Origin: Siccibacter colletis
GTDB taxonomy: Bacteria; Pseudomonadota; Gammaproteobacteria; Enterobacterales; Enterobacteriaceae
Direction: 5' to 3'
Assembly: GCF_000696575.1 (NCBI RefSeq)
Contig: NZ_JMSQ01000001.1
Location: forward strand, 186,001-250,000
DNA length: 64,000 bases
In this document: positions 47,686 to 58,343 of the stretch, piece by piece
How the letters are laid out: each line of letters opens with the position of its first letter
How positions within the stretch are numbered: position 1 is the stretch's first letter
Program-made: the position numbers and the translations under genes
Notes under the pieces: generated by a model
The model's input: the letters and a program-made list of their open reading frames with translations, nothing else
The model's database searches: none
What the model was told of the DNA's origin: nothing

Positions 47686-48423
47686 TTAAATATTGCCGGA
47701 GGCTTCACGCTCCGCCACTTCTTTATCGAGTTCTGCGATTTTTTGTTCCATCACCTGACGGCAGTGGGTAGCCAGATCGCGCACCTGATCCTTGCCCCAG
47801 GCAGAGGTATCAATGGGCGGCAGCATCTCGACAATCACCAGTCCGTTTTTCAGGCGGTTCATGTTGATCTTGTTTGAGGTGTTAGAGACGCAAACCGGGA
47901 TAACCGGTACGCCGGCCGCCAGCGCGGCGTGAAACGCGCCGGTTTTGAACGGCAGCAGGCCGCGCCCGCGGCTGCGCGTCCCTTCCGGGAACATCCATAC
48001 CGAAATATTACGTTTGCGGATCTGGCTGACAACCTGGGCGATGGTGCCGTGCGCTTTGGCGCGGTTGTCGCGGTCGATCAGCAGGTTACCGGTGAGCCAG
48101 TACAGCTGCCCGAAGAACGGGATCCACAGCAGGCTCTTTTTACCTACGGTCACGGTACGCGGCTGCACAATCTTAGCGGCGGTCACCATGTCAAAGTTGT
48201 TCTGATGGTTACCAATATAGATGGCATTGCCGTAATGCTCGGCACCCTCGGGCTTGCGGGTCTCAACCTTCAGGCCAAACACCGGCGCCAGGCGGCCAAA
48301 CATATGCCCAAAGGTGGCGACGTGGCGCGGGTTACGCGGGCTGAACAGACAGTAAATCGAACCGAGAATGCACACCAGAATGCTGTACAGCACTACGATA
48401 ATAAAACGGAAAATTAATAACAT
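47686..48423 (-). CDS. plsC: 1-acyl-sn-glycerol-3-phosphate acyltransferase PlsC
   Basis: 245 residues (E. coli 245). Inner-membrane enzyme making phosphatidic acid from lysophosphatidate. N-terminal helix ~3-25, catalytic HX4D in GNHQNNFD, substrate motif FPEGTRSRGRG and VPVIPVCVS. The start at 48423 (MLLIFRFII) follows AGAGGT; six further codons upstream are not used. Downstream of parC as in E. coli. Confidence 0.97.
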   Translation of the reverse strand: MLLIFRFIIVVLYSILVCILGSIYCLFSPRNPRHVATFGHMFGRLAPVFGLKVETRKPEGAEHYGNAIYIGNHQNNFDMVTAAKIVQPRTVTVGKKSLLWIPFFGQLYWLTGNLLIDRDNRAKAHGTIAQVVSQIRKRNISVWMFPEGTRSRGRGLLPFKTGAFHAALAAGVPVIPVCVSNTSNKINMNRLKNGLVIVEMLPPIDTSAWGKDQVRDLATHCRQVMEQKIAELDKEVAEREASGNI

Positions 48424-48551
48424 ACTTACCTCTTGAGCCACAGCTACCTGCCAGTATACCGCGTTGCGGCAATTCTGGTGCAGTGTTACGCGATGACCTG
48501 AGTCTGTGGGGAACCCGACAAACGGCGCCCGAAGGGCAGCGTGCGGCGGGT

Positions 48552-48582
48552 GAAAAAGATCCCTCCCCTGACGGGAAGGGAG
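48552..48582 (-). terminator. Terminator of parC
   Basis: Minus strand TCCCTTCCC, GTCA loop, GGGGAGGGA, then TCTTTTT, right after the parC stop. plsC would then rely on readthrough or its own promoter. Confidence 0.78.
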
Positions 48583-48588
48583 TACGGC

Positions 48589-50859
48589 TTACTCTTCGCT
48601 GTCGCCCGCAGACGGACGCGACGGGGCATCCACCTCAACACGGTCGATGCGCTGCAGACCGCGCATCAGCGTGCCACGGCGGCCACGCTCGCCGCGCAGC
48701 TTCTCAAGCTCCTCAGGGCGCAGTTTGATTTTGCGCTTCCCGACGTGCAGGGTCAGCGTGCTCTGCGGCGGCAGCAGGTAGAGGTGCGCCAGTTTATCGT
48801 CGCCCTTCGCCGCGTCAGCGGACGGGATCGAGATAATCTTGTTGCCCTTACCTTTGGAGAGCTGCGGCAGATCGCCTACCGGGAACATCAGCATGCGTCC
48901 GGCGGCGCTGATGGCCAGCAGCAGATCGTTTTCATCGACGATCTCCAGCGGCGGCATCACGCGTGCATTATCCGGCAGCGAAATCAGCGCCTTACCGGCG
49001 CGGTTGCGCGCAACAAGGTCGTTGAAGGTGCAGACGAAACCGTAGCCCGCATCGGAGGCCATCAGCAGCTTCTGCTGCTCGCCGGTCATCAGCATATGCT
49101 CAACCGTGGCGCCCGGCGGCAGCGTCAGTTTGCCGGTGAGCGGCTCGCCCTGCCCGCGCGCGGACGGCAGCGAAACCGGATCGACCGCGTAGCTGCGCCC
49201 GGTGGAGTCAATAAACACCACCGGCTGGTTGCTTTTGCCTTTCGCGGAAGCCAGCCAGCTGTCCCCCGCCTTGTAGCTCAGGCCCTGGGCGTCGATGTCG
49301 TGACCTTTGGCGCTGCGCACCCAGCCCATCTGCGACAGCACGATAGTGACCGGCTCTGACGGCAGCATATTGTGCTCGTTCATCGCCTTCGCTTCTTCGC
49401 GCTCGTGCAGCGGCGAGCGGCGATCGTCACCGAACGCTTCCGCGTCAGCCTGCAGCTCTTTCTTCAGCAGAGTATTCATTTTGCGCTCGGATGCCAGGAT
49501 GGCCTGGATCTGATCGCGCTCTTTCTCCAGCTCACTCTGCTCGCCGCGGATCTTCATCTCTTCCAGTTTGGCGAGATGACGCAGCTTCAGTTCAAGAATG
49601 GCTTCGGCCTGGGTTTCACTGATGCCGAAACGGGACATCAGCACCGGCTTCGGCTCGTCTTCGCTACGGATGATGTGGATCACTTCATCGATATTGAGGA
49701 ACGCCACCAGCAAACCTTCAAGGATATGCAGGCGCTTCAGCACTTTATCGAGGCGATAGTTCAGACGACGACGCACGGTATCGCGACGGAACGCCAGCCA
49801 CTCGGTGAGGATCTCCAGCAGGTTTTTCACCGCCGGACGCCCGTCCAGGCCGATCATGTTCAGGTTAACGCGGTAGCTTTTTTCCAGATCGGTAGTGGCG
49901 AACAGGTGGTTCATCACCTGGTCCATATCCACGCGGTTGGAACGCGGTACCACCACCAGACGCGTTGGGTTCTCGTGGTCGGATTCGTCGCGCAGATCGT
50001 CCACCATCGGCAGCTTTTTCGCGCGCATCTGGCTGGCGATCTGCTCCAGTACGCGTGCGCCGGATACCTGATGCGGCAGCGCGGTGATCACCACAGCACC
50101 GTCCTCTTTTTTCCAGACTGCGCGCATGCGCACCGAGCCGCGTCCGTTCTGGTAAATCTTACGGATGTCGTCCCGGGCGGTGATGATTTCGGCTTCGGTC
50201 GGATAGTCCGGCCCCTGCACGATGTCGAGCAGCTGGTCGAGCGTGGTTTTCGGCTGGTCAATCAGCGTCACCGCGGCCTGGGCAACTTCGCGCAGGTTAT
50301 GCGGCGGAATGTCGGTGGCCATGCCTACCGCAATCCCGGTGGTGCCGTTCAGCAGAATGTTCGGCAGACGCGCCGGCAGCATCTTCGGCTCGTCCAGGGT
50401 GCCGTCGAAGTTCGGCACGAAATCCACCGTGCCCTGCCCCAGTTCACTGAGCAGCACGCTGGCGTATTTAGAGAGGCGGGATTCGGTATAACGCATCGCC
50501 GCGAAGGATTTCGGATCGTCCGGCGCCCCCCAGTTCCCCTGGCCATCCACCAGCGGATAACGATAAGAGAACGGCTGCGCCATCAGCACCATCGCTTCGT
50601 AGCAGGCGCTGTCGCCGTGCGGGTGGTATTTACCCAGCACGTCACCCACAGTACGGGCAGATTTTTTAAACTTGGCGCTGGCGTTGAGGCCCAGTTCAGA
50701 CATGGCATACACGATGCGTCGCTGAACCGGCTTCAGACCATCACCAATAAACGGCAGCGCCCTGTCCATGATCACGTACATGGAGTAGTTGAGGTAAGCG
50801 TTTTCCGTGAATTCGTGCAGCGCGAGGCGCTCTGCACCGTCGTGAGTCAGGTCACTCAT
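48589..50859 (-). CDS. parC: DNA topoisomerase IV subunit A
   Basis: 756 residues; four more than E. coli because of THDG after the first residues. Cuts and rejoins DNA to decatenate daughter chromosomes with ParE. Active-site Tyr124 lies in AAMRYTES. The quinolone-resistance region reads [15 protein letters not shown]: Ser84 and Glu88 (E. coli S80 and E84) are wild type, predicting no ParC-based quinolone resistance. The C-terminal beta-pinwheel is complete. AAGGAAT ribosome site. Upstream lies mdaB directly, without the E. coli qseBC stretch. Confidence 0.98.
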   Translation of the reverse strand: MSDLTHDGAERLALHEFTENAYLNYSMYVIMDRALPFIGDGLKPVQRRIVYAMSELGLNASAKFKKSARTVGDVLGKYHPHGDSACYEAMVLMAQPFSYRYPLVDGQGNWGAPDDPKSFAAMRYTESRLSKYASVLLSELGQGTVDFVPNFDGTLDEPKMLPARLPNILLNGTTGIAVGMATDIPPHNLREVAQAAVTLIDQPKTTLDQLLDIVQGPDYPTEAEIITARDDIRKIYQNGRGSVRMRAVWKKEDGAVVITALPHQVSGARVLEQIASQMRAKKLPMVDDLRDESDHENPTRLVVVPRSNRVDMDQVMNHLFATTDLEKSYRVNLNMIGLDGRPAVKNLLEILTEWLAFRRDTVRRRLNYRLDKVLKRLHILEGLLVAFLNIDEVIHIIRSEDEPKPVLMSRFGISETQAEAILELKLRHLAKLEEMKIRGEQSELEKERDQIQAILASERKMNTLLKKELQADAEAFGDDRRSPLHEREEAKAMNEHNMLPSEPVTIVLSQMGWVRSAKGHDIDAQGLSYKAGDSWLASAKGKSNQPVVFIDSTGRSYAVDPVSLPSARGQGEPLTGKLTLPPGATVEHMLMTGEQQKLLMASDAGYGFVCTFNDLVARNRAGKALISLPDNARVMPPLEIVDENDLLLAISAAGRMLMFPVGDLPQLSKGKGNKIISIPSADAAKGDDKLAHLYLLPPQSTLTLHVGKRKIKLRPEELEKLRGERGRRGTLMRGLQRIDRVEVDAPSRPSAGDSEE

Positions 50860-51058
50860 TACTGATTATTCCTTAGACAATCTGGCCGCACGCAGGGAAA
50901 CGGCAATATTGCCGCCGATAGTACCCTATCTGCGACGCTGAGTCACAGCAGGGTTGATTATTGCTGATTTAGCAAAAGTCTTTGCACATTTTGCTCATTA
51001 AAACGTTTCGCTGACTGTCGTACCATTAGTGCCAAACGTAAATATTCGAGGACAAATA

Positions 51059-51640
51059 ATGAGCAACATTCTGATTATCAACGGTGCGAAAAAATTCGCC
51101 CACTCTAATGGCCAGCTTAACGACACCCTGACCGAGGTCGCGGAAAGTTTCCTGCGCGACGCCGGGCATGATGTTCAGGTTACCCGCACCGACGGTGACT
51201 ACGACGCGAAAGCCGAAGTGCAGAAATACCTGTGGGCCGACGTGGTGATTTACCAGATGCCGGGCTGGTGGATGGGTGCGCCCTGGACCGTGAAAAAGTA
51301 CATCGATAACGTCTTCACCGAAGGTCACGGCTTCCTGTACGCCAGCGATGGTCGCACCCGTTCCGATGCAGCGAAGAAGTATGGCTCAGGCGGCCTGATT
51401 CAGGGCAAAAAATACATGCTGTCCCTGACCTGGAACGCGCCGATGGAGGCCTTTACCGATGAAGCGCAGTTCTTCCACGGTGTGGGCGTGGATGGCGTTT
51501 ATCTGCCGTTCCACAAAGCCAATGAGTTCCTTGGCATGACTGCGCTGCCGACCTTTATCGCCAATGACGTGATTAAAATGCCGGACGTTCCGCGCTATAT
51601 CGCAGAATATCGCAAGCACCTCGGCGAAATCTTTGCTTAA
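51059..51640 (+). CDS. mdaB: NADPH:quinone reductase MdaB
   Basis: 193 residues. FAD flavoprotein (NQO1 fold) reducing quinones by two electrons, limiting redox cycling. FAD/flavodoxin-type motif LIINGAKKFAHSNGQLNDTL at the N-terminus, PGWWMGAPWTVKKYID in the middle. Start MSNILI at 51059 after GAGGACA. Paired with ygiN, which acts on the quinol product, forming a quinone redox cycle. Confidence 0.96.
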   Translation: MSNILIINGAKKFAHSNGQLNDTLTEVAESFLRDAGHDVQVTRTDGDYDAKAEVQKYLWADVVIYQMPGWWMGAPWTVKKYIDNVFTEGHGFLYASDGRTRSDAAKKYGSGGLIQGKKYMLSLTWNAPMEAFTDEAQFFHGVGVDGVYLPFHKANEFLGMTALPTFIANDVIKMPDVPRYIAEYRKHLGEIFA

Positions 51641-51670
51641 CTGAGAGCTGAATTTAACAAGGAGTTGATC

Positions 51671-51985
51671 ATGCTGACAGTGATTGCAGAGATCCGCACC
51701 CGTCCGGGTGCACACCATCGCCAGGCGGTGCTTGATGCGTTTGCAGGCATCATTCCTGTGGTATTGCAGGAAGAGGGTTGTCACGGCTATGCGCCGCTGA
51801 TTGACCACAACGCGCAGGTAAGTTTTCAGACCACCAATCCGGATTCCATCATGATGCTGGAACAGTGGGAGAGCGTGGCGCATCTTGAAGCGCACCTGCA
51901 AACCCCGCATATGAAAGCCTGGAGCGACGCGGTGAAAGCCGACGTGCTGGAAACCCATATCCGTATTCTGGAAAACGGCGTTTAA
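51671..51985 (+). CDS. ygiN: Quinol monooxygenase YgiN
   Basis: 104 residues, ABM-domain fold dimer. Oxidises menadiol-type quinols back to quinones, balancing MdaB. MLTVIAEIRTRPGAHHRQAV and EQWESVAHLEAHLQTPHMKAW match E. coli. AAGGAG ribosome site; 30 bp after mdaB, same operon. Ends at a bidirectional terminator shared with parE. Confidence 0.96.
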   Translation: MLTVIAEIRTRPGAHHRQAVLDAFAGIIPVVLQEEGCHGYAPLIDHNAQVSFQTTNPDSIMMLEQWESVAHLEAHLQTPHMKAWSDAVKADVLETHIRILENGV

Positions 51986-52001
51986 GCCGCCCAGCGGCGA
52001 T

Positions 52002-52034
52002 AAAAAAAGGCGATGATCTCATCGCCTTTTTTAT
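52002..52034. terminator. Bidirectional terminator ygiN / parE
   Basis: AAAAAAAGGCGATGA, TC, TCATCGCCTTTTTT between convergent genes. Confidence 0.95.
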
Positions 52035-52067
52035 TGTCTGCGCCAGCTCTCGCTGGCCGTCAGGGGG

Positions 52068-53960
52068 TCAGACTTCGATATCTGCCATGTCGCCCTTCTC
52101 CTGCAGCCAGTTGCGGCGGTCTTCCGAACGCTTCTTGGCCAGCAGCATATCCATCATCGCGGTGGTCTGCTGCTCGTCTTCATCGCTGATGATGAGCTGC
52201 ACCAGACGGCGGGTGTTAGGATCGAGGGTCGTTTCACGCAGCTGCATCGGGTTCATCTCGCCCAGCCCTTTAAAGCGCTGCACGTTCGGTTTGCCCTTCT
52301 TGCGCTTGAGTTGCTCCAGCACGCCGGCTTTCTCTTCTTCATCCAGCGCGTAATAGACCTCTTTGCCGAGATCGATACGGTAGAGCGGCGGCATCGCCAC
52401 ATAAACGTGGCCGCCTTTCACCAGCGAACGGAAGTGCTTCACGAACAGCGCACACAGCAGGGTAGCGATGTGCAGGCCATCGGAGTCCGCATCCGCGAGG
52501 ATACAGATCTTGCCGTAGCGCAGCTGGGACAAATCTTCGCTGTCCGGATCGATACCGATCGCGACCGAGATGTCGTGCACTTCCTGCGACGCCAGCACCT
52601 CGTCGGAGGAGACTTCCCAGGTATTCAGGATCTTCCCTTTCAGCGGCATGATCGCCTGATATTCACGATCGCGCGCCTGTTTGGCGGACCCGCCTGCGGA
52701 GTCCCCTTCCACCAGGAACAGCTCGGTACGGCTGAGATCCTGCGCAGTACAGTCTGCCAGCTTGCCGGGCAGTGCCGGGCCGCTGGTCAGCTTCTTACGC
52801 ACCACTTTCTTCGCCGCACGCATACGGCGCTGGGCGCTGGAGATGGCCATTTCTGCCAGCATTTCGGCGGACTGCACGTTCTGGTTAAGCCACAGGGTGA
52901 AGGCATCTTTCACCACGCCGGAGACGAACGCCGCACACTGGCGCGATGACAGGCGCTCTTTGGTCTGCCCGGCAAACTGCGGGTCCTGCATCTTCACCGA
53001 CAGCACGTAGGCGCAGCGTTCCCAGATATCTTCTGCGGACAGCTTCACGCCGCGCGGCAGAATGTTGCGGTATTCGCAGAATTCGCGCATCGCATCCAGC
53101 AGCCCCTGACGCAGACCGTTGACGTGCGTACCGCCCTGCATGGTCGGGATGAGATTCACATAGCTTTCGGTGAGCAGTTCGCCGCCTTCCGGCAGCCAGA
53201 GCAGCGCCCAGTCCACGGCTTCGGTATCGCCGGAGAAGTTGCCGACAAAAGGCTTTTCCGGCAGCGTCGGCAGACCGTTCACCGCCTCGCTCAGGTAGTC
53301 GGTCAGACCATCCTGATAGCACCAGCGCTGCTCGGCGTTGTTGACGTTGTCTTTGAAGTTGATTTCAACGCCCGGACACAGCACCGCTTTCGCTTTCAGA
53401 AGATGCATCAGACGCGACACGGAGAAGCGCGGGCTGTCAAAGAATTTCTCGTCCGGCCAGAAGTGGACGCTGGTACCGGTATTGCGTTTGCCACAGGTGC
53501 CGATGACCTTCAGATCCTCGACCTTCTCGCCGTTTTCGAAGGCGATGCTGTATACCTGACCATCGCGGCGCACCGTGACTTCCACGCGGCGCGACAGGGC
53601 GTTAACCACCGAGATCCCCACGCCGTGCAGGCCGCCGGAGAACTGATAGTTTTTGTTGGAGAATTTACCGCCGGCGTGCAGGCGGCAGAGGATCAGCTCA
53701 ACCGCGGGAACACCCTCTTCCGGGTGAATATCCACCGGCATGCCGCGACCGTCATCGATCACTTCCAGCGACTGGTCGGCGTGCAGAATAACCTCCACGC
53801 GCTTTGCGTGACCGGCCAGCGCTTCGTCCACGCTGTTATCAATAACTTCCTGACCCAGATGGTTAGGGCGAGTGGTGTCGGTGTACATCCCCGGGCGACG
53901 GCGAACCGGCTCAAGCCCGGTGAGTACCTCAATGGCATCAGCGTTATAGGATTGCGTCAT
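52068..53960 (-). CDS. parE: DNA topoisomerase IV subunit B
   Basis: 630 residues, E. coli length. GHKL ATPase with EVIDNSVDEALAG and DDGRGMPVD, transducer domain, then TOPRIM with EGDSAGGSAKQARDRE and DADSDG metal site. The quinolone region KILNTWEVSSDEVLASQE is wild type at the usual positions (L445, S458, E460). Last gene of the nudF-yqiB-cpdA-yqiA-parE block, 40 bp after yqiA. Confidence 0.98.
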   Translation of the reverse strand: MTQSYNADAIEVLTGLEPVRRRPGMYTDTTRPNHLGQEVIDNSVDEALAGHAKRVEVILHADQSLEVIDDGRGMPVDIHPEEGVPAVELILCRLHAGGKFSNKNYQFSGGLHGVGISVVNALSRRVEVTVRRDGQVYSIAFENGEKVEDLKVIGTCGKRNTGTSVHFWPDEKFFDSPRFSVSRLMHLLKAKAVLCPGVEINFKDNVNNAEQRWCYQDGLTDYLSEAVNGLPTLPEKPFVGNFSGDTEAVDWALLWLPEGGELLTESYVNLIPTMQGGTHVNGLRQGLLDAMREFCEYRNILPRGVKLSAEDIWERCAYVLSVKMQDPQFAGQTKERLSSRQCAAFVSGVVKDAFTLWLNQNVQSAEMLAEMAISSAQRRMRAAKKVVRKKLTSGPALPGKLADCTAQDLSRTELFLVEGDSAGGSAKQARDREYQAIMPLKGKILNTWEVSSDEVLASQEVHDISVAIGIDPDSEDLSQLRYGKICILADADSDGLHIATLLCALFVKHFRSLVKGGHVYVAMPPLYRIDLGKEVYYALDEEEKAGVLEQLKRKKGKPNVQRFKGLGEMNPMQLRETTLDPNTRRLVQLIISDEDEQQTTAMMDMLLAKKRSEDRRNWLQEKGDMADIEV

Positions 53961-54000
53961 GATTTATATATTCAGATAGCGTGATCGGATCGATCGGGCT

Positions 54001-54576
54001 TCAACGTAAACCCAAAAAATCGACAATCTGTGTGAAATGATCTTCGAAGCCGACAAATGCGTGATTCCCTCCGGTTTCGACGGTCTGGCGACAGGAGGCG
54101 TAATAGGCCACCGCCTGACGGTAATCCAGCACCTCGTCCCCTTCCTGTTGCAGCAGCCAGATGAGATCCGGTGCTTCAAGCGGGTCGATTTGCATAACTT
54201 TGAGATCGTAAATATGGCGAGACTCTAGCACATATTGTTCCCCGGTGTAGGGGTTCTCGTTTTGCCCGAGATAATCGGTCAGCAGTTCGAACGGGCGCAC
54301 CGCGGGGTTGATAACCACGGCGGGTAACATAAAGCACTGCGACAGCCAGGTAGCGAAATAGCCGCCCAGCGAAGACCCCACCAGGCCTAACGCCTCACCG
54401 CCGTGCTCCATCACCAGCGACTCCAGCAGCTCGGCGGCGGCAGCCGGATAGGGCGGGAGCTGTGGAACGATGACGTCAATATCGGGATGATGCTCCGCCA
54501 GCCAGTGCGTCAGCGCGGTGGCTTTTTCGGAGCGGGGAGAGCTGTTGAACCCGTGCAGGTAGAGAAGCGTAGACAT
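54001..54576 (-). CDS. yqiA: Esterase YqiA
   Basis: 191 residues, UPF0227 alpha/beta hydrolase. Oxyanion [10 protein letters not shown], nucleophile elbow GSSLGG (Ser), catalytic His in [12 protein letters not shown] near the C-terminus. Active on palmitoyl-CoA and nitrophenyl esters in E. coli; natural substrate unknown. Start overlaps the cpdA stop by one base (TGATG). Confidence 0.96.
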   Translation of the reverse strand: MSTLLYLHGFNSSPRSEKATALTHWLAEHHPDIDVIVPQLPPYPAAAAELLESLVMEHGGEALGLVGSSLGGYFATWLSQCFMLPAVVINPAVRPFELLTDYLGQNENPYTGEQYVLESRHIYDLKVMQIDPLEAPDLIWLLQQEGDEVLDYRQAVAYYASCRQTVETGGNHAFVGFEDHFTQIVDFLGLR

Positions 54577-55403
54577 CAGTATCCTTCTGAGGCGGTATCC
54601 GGCCGGAAAGCCTGACCTTCAAGACGGCAGACCTCGGTGGTTAAGGTGCCGTCGGGATGCAAATTCAGCCAACGCCAGCCGGGGGCGATGGTATCAAGGG
54701 TAAAGTTGGCGCAGTGCGGTTTGAACTGGACGCAGGTGGACGGCGTGGCAAGCACGCGACGCCCGTTCCAGTCGAGATCCAGCTCCTGATGAATATGACC
54801 GCACAGCAGATGTTTTACCGTCGGGAAACGACTCAGCACATCGTCCAGATCGCCAGCGTTGCGCAGGCTGTGCTGATCGAGCCAGCTACAGCCGGACGGC
54901 AGCGGATGGTGATGCAGCAGCAGCAGCGTCTGGCGGTCGCCCCAGTCGGCCAGCTTGCGCTCAAGCCACTCCAGCTGGAACTCGCTCAGCTCGCCATGCG
55001 GCACGCCGAACACCTGGCTGTCGAGCAGCAAAATTTGCCAGGTCGCGTTAAGCAACACCCGTTTCGCCGGGGAAATGCCTGCTTCCTGCAGCGCGCTGTA
55101 CATCGCCGGCTGGAAATCGTGGTTGCCGGGCAGCCACACGCACGGCGAGGCGAGCGAACTGATACCCTCAGCAAACAGCTGATAAGCTTCGGCGCTATGG
55201 TCCTGCGCTAAATCGCCGGTGGCGACAATCAGATCGCAGTCGCGCTGCGCCTGCTGAATGGCCGCCAGCACAGCCTGGTAGCTTTCCCATGTGTTCACAC
55301 CCAGTAGCGTTTCGCCTTTGCCGGCAAACAGGTGGGTATCGGTGATTTGTAAGATCCTTACCGTTGCCCCATCAGCCGCGGTAAGGTTTAACAGACTTTC
55401 CAA
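54576..55403 (-). CDS. cpdA: 3',5'-cyclic AMP phosphodiesterase CpdA
   Basis: 275 residues, E. coli length. Metallophosphoesterase hydrolysing cAMP. Metal-binding motifs in order: [36 protein letters not shown]. Lowers cAMP and hence CRP activity. Sits between yqiB and yqiA, translationally coupled to yqiA. Confidence 0.97.
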   Translation of the reverse strand: MESLLNLTAADGATVRILQITDTHLFAGKGETLLGVNTWESYQAVLAAIQQAQRDCDLIVATGDLAQDHSAEAYQLFAEGISSLASPCVWLPGNHDFQPAMYSALQEAGISPAKRVLLNATWQILLLDSQVFGVPHGELSEFQLEWLERKLADWGDRQTLLLLHHHPLPSGCSWLDQHSLRNAGDLDDVLSRFPTVKHLLCGHIHQELDLDWNGRRVLATPSTCVQFKPHCANFTLDTIAPGWRWLNLHPDGTLTTEVCRLEGQAFRPDTASEGY

Positions 55404-55428
55404 ATGGTGTCCTTAGGTGTCCACGTCG

Positions 55429-55854
55429 CTAACAAACCGGAACCGCCATCGCTCCATGTGTAAAACAGTAGCGCAGCCAATCAGCAAGGAATTGGTTTAT
55501 TTGATGCTTTTCGTCACGTTGATGCAATTTTTTATTCGGATAATCATAACGTGCTTTGAAGCGATAGATCTGCTGACTTGAACACACTTCCGCCACCATC
55601 GCGTCATGATAGAGCCGCACGCTCATGGAAGGCAGGCTCCAGTAGCTGACCGCAGGTGCGGTCTGCTCAATTTCCACAAGCGTAGTGTAGCGGGTGGACT
55701 CGGTAATCGTTAACCGGTACTGCGCGCTTCCCACCTGATAGCTAACGGTTTCGCCAGCCTGATCCTCGCGAGGCAACAGGCGGCGTAACTGGGCGAAATT
55801 GGTTTCGCACAGCCGCATCATTTCAGGGAAGTCAGGTGTATAGCGCTTAATCAT
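55429..55854 (-). CDS. yqiB: YqiB, DUF1249 protein
   Basis: 141 residues. Conserved enterobacterial protein of unknown function; [25 protein letters not shown] and [21 protein letters not shown] nearly identical to E. coli. Start at 55854 (MIKRYTPDF) is 2 bp after the nudF stop, implying coupling. Reported in E. coli screens as affecting lipoprotein sorting or motility; nothing in the sequence decides this. Confidence 0.94.
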   Translation of the reverse strand: MIKRYTPDFPEMMRLCETNFAQLRRLLPREDQAGETVSYQVGSAQYRLTITESTRYTTLVEIEQTAPAVSYWSLPSMSVRLYHDAMVAEVCSSQQIYRFKARYDYPNKKLHQRDEKHQINQFLADWLRYCFTHGAMAVPVC

Positions 55855-55856
55855 AT

Positions 55857-56489
55857 TCAGGTATTCCACTCTTTACGTAATGCTTCATGATGCAGCTGCA
55901 GCCATTGCAGGGCGATGACGGACGCTGCGTTGTCGATTTTCCCCTCTTCTACCCACTGATAAGCCTGTTCCCGGCTCACCACATGAACACGAATGTCTTC
56001 GTTTTCCTCCACCAGACCGTGTACCCCTTCGGCCTGCGTGGCATCCACTTCACCCACCAGTATCGACAGCCGCTCGCTGGTGCCGCCAGGGCTTGCCAGG
56101 TAGCTTAATACCGGTTTCGTGCGTTGTACGTCTAACCCCGCTTCTTCGCTGGCTTCGCGCCGCGCAACGTCGTCGGGCGTTTCGCCGGTTTCGATCATAC
56201 CGGCGACCAGTTCCAGCAGCCAGGGGGTATCGCTGGTGTCGTAAGCCGCGATGCGGATTTGTTCAATCAGCACCACCTCATCACGCACCGGGTCAAAGGG
56301 TAGCAGCACCGCCGCATGGCCGCGCTCGAAAATTTCACGCTCGATTTCACCGCTCATTTCGCCATTGAAAAGGCGGTGGCGAAAGCGGTAAACATCAAGT
56401 GAAAAAAAGCCGCGCCAGCGCGTTTCACGTGCAATAATTTCTACATCATTTTTAGTGAAAGTAACCGGATGTTTCGTTGAAGTGGTCAT
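55857..56489 (-). CDS. nudF: ADP-ribose pyrophosphatase NudF
   Basis: 210 residues (E. coli 209). Hydrolyses ADP-ribose and ADP-sugars. The Nudix box is complete: [23 protein letters not shown]. First gene of the block running to parE; divergent from tolC across 212 bp. Confidence 0.96.
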   Translation of the reverse strand: MTTSTKHPVTFTKNDVEIIARETRWRGFFSLDVYRFRHRLFNGEMSGEIEREIFERGHAAVLLPFDPVRDEVVLIEQIRIAAYDTSDTPWLLELVAGMIETGETPDDVARREASEEAGLDVQRTKPVLSYLASPGGTSERLSILVGEVDATQAEGVHGLVEENEDIRVHVVSREQAYQWVEEGKIDNAASVIALQWLQLHHEALRKEWNT

Positions 56490-56590
56490 ATTTATCCCGG
56501 ATTATGCAATGGTGATGAAAGCGACGATTTCAAGTCTGAGCATCTGCCGTTTGCGTTGTGCTGTGGTAGATTGACGGTATTTCAATCCAG

Positions 56591-56636
56591 AAGGCACGTT
56601 ACGCCAAGCCCTGGCGGGGGCTGACTCTGCTAGAAT
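56591..56636 (+). promoter_or_regulatory. MarA/SoxS/Rob box and -10 element of tolC
   Basis: AAGGCACGTTACGCCAAGCC (56591-56610) keeps the GCAC and CCAA cores of the marbox at the same place as in E. coli tolC; TAGAAT at 56631-56636 serves as -10. Predicts induction of tolC by redox and drug stress. Confidence 0.75.
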
Positions 56637-56701
56637 CGGCGATCATTTTTCGACGTGTGTCAGCGCTAACAATAAATTCTGCTTCACAACAAGGAATGCA
56701 A

Positions 56702-58183
56702 ATGAAGAAATTGCTCCCCATTCTGATCGGTCTGAGCCTTGCCAGCTTCAGCACGCTGAGCCAGGCAGAAAACCTGTTACAGGTTTATAAGCAGGCTCGT
56801 TTAAGCAACCCTGACCTGCGTAGATCGGCCGCTGACCGTGATGCCGCATTCGAAAAAATTAACGAAGCACGCAGCCCGTTGCTGCCGCAGCTGGGTCTCG
56901 GCGCTGACTACACCTGGAACAACGGCTATCGCGACAGCAGCGGTGTTGACAGTACGACTACCAGCGGCAGTCTGCAACTGACCCAGACTATTTTCGACAT
57001 GTCGAGATGGCGCGCCCTGACGCTGCAGGAAAAAAGCGCTGGCATTCAGGATGTCACCTGGCAGGTCGATCAGCAGACGCTGATCCTGAATACCGCTACC
57101 GCCTATTTTAACGTATTAAGCGCCATCGATGCGCTTTCCTATACCGAAGCGCAGAAGCAGGCGATCTATCGTCAGCTCGATCAAACCACCCAGCGCTTCA
57201 ACGTTGGTCTGGTCGCCATCACCGACGTGCAGAACGCCCGTTCACAGTATGACAACGTGCTGGCCAACGAAGTTGCCGCCCGTAACACGCTGGACAACGC
57301 GGTAGAAGAGCTGCGCCAGGTGACCGGCAATTACTATCCGGAGCTGGCGTCGCTCAATGTCGACAGCTTCACGCCGTCTAAGCCTGAGCCGGTGAACGCC
57401 CTGCTGAAAGAAGCGGAGAAGCGTAACCTTTCTCTGCTGCAGGCACGTCTGAACCAGGACCTGGCCCGCGAGCAAATCCGCTACGCCGAAACCGGCCATA
57501 TGCCGACCCTCGGCCTGACCGCCTCCACCAGCCTGTCTGATACTGACTACAGCGGCAGCCAGGCGGCGCGCGCCGGCAACGCTGACCGCACCGTAGGGCA
57601 GAACTCTGTTGGCCTGAGCTTCTCTCTGCCACTGTACAGCGGCGGCTCAGTCACCTCTCAGGTGAAACAGGCGCAATACGGCTTTGTGGGTGCCAGCGAG
57701 CAGCTGGAGAGCGCGCACCGCAGCGTGGTGCAGACCGTGCGTTCGTCCTATAACAACGTGAATGCGTCCATCAGCAGCATCAACGCGTACAAACAGTCCG
57801 TGGTGTCTGCGCAAAGCTCCCTTGATGCGACCGAAGCGGGTTACTCCGTGGGTACACGTACCATCGTTGACGTGCTGGATGCGACCACCACGCTGTACAA
57901 CGCCAAGCAGCAGCTCTCAAGCGCGCGCTATAACTACCTGATCAACCAGCTCAACATTAAATCTGCGCTGGGTACGCTCAACGAGCAGGATCTGGTTGCG
58001 CTTAACAATGCGCTCGGCAAGCCGATCCCGACCACGCCGGAGAGCGTCGCGCCGGAGAATCCGGAGCAGGATGCACGGGTTGAAAGCATGGCTACCAACG
58101 ACGCAGCGGCTCAGCCAGCAGCCACCGCGCAACCGGCTGCAGCACGTACCACCACCAGCAGCGCGAACCCGTTCCGCAACTGA
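56702..58183 (+). CDS. tolC: Outer-membrane channel TolC
   Basis: 493 residues, E. coli length. Trimeric channel-tunnel for AcrAB, EmrAB, MacAB and type I secretion. Signal peptide MKKLLPILIGLSLASFSTLSQA. Two tandem OEP repeats (~25-230 and ~235-450), each with LDxxxxA/YDxVxA-type helices. The tail is Ala/Thr/Ser/Pro-rich (ATAQPAAARTTTSSANPFRN). AAGGAA ribosome site selects ATG 56702 over a longer frame. Heads tolC-ygiB-ygiC. Confidence 0.98.
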   Translation: MKKLLPILIGLSLASFSTLSQAENLLQVYKQARLSNPDLRRSAADRDAAFEKINEARSPLLPQLGLGADYTWNNGYRDSSGVDSTTTSGSLQLTQTIFDMSRWRALTLQEKSAGIQDVTWQVDQQTLILNTATAYFNVLSAIDALSYTEAQKQAIYRQLDQTTQRFNVGLVAITDVQNARSQYDNVLANEVAARNTLDNAVEELRQVTGNYYPELASLNVDSFTPSKPEPVNALLKEAEKRNLSLLQARLNQDLAREQIRYAETGHMPTLGLTASTSLSDTDYSGSQAARAGNADRTVGQNSVGLSFSLPLYSGGSVTSQVKQAQYGFVGASEQLESAHRSVVQTVRSSYNNVNASISSINAYKQSVVSAQSSLDATEAGYSVGTRTIVDVLDATTTLYNAKQQLSSARYNYLINQLNIKSALGTLNEQDLVALNNALGKPIPTTPESVAPENPEQDARVESMATNDAAAQPAATAQPAAARTTTSSANPFRN

Positions 58184-58189
58184 GGGTAA

Positions 58190-58215
58190 CAGGCAGGGGC
58201 ACCCGCCCCTGCCTG
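58190..58215 (+). other. Strong stem-loop after tolC
   Basis: CAGGCAGGGGC and its complement GCCCCTGCCTG around a short loop, no T-tract. Could protect tolC mRNA 3' end or reduce readthrough into ygiB. Confidence 0.6.
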
Positions 58216-58343
58216 AACGTAAGACAACGTAAAGATCCCCTTCCATCCTCGCTTATCTCGGCTTACTTGCTTTAATTTCACCCAGCCATCCACTATCCTG
58301 AGCACAATTTGCTGTCTTTTCCCTCCGGGCCCAGGAAGAAAAA

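Noticed and set aside
49372..50865. 497-codon open frame antisense to parC
   Set aside because: Shadow frame; parC is unambiguous.
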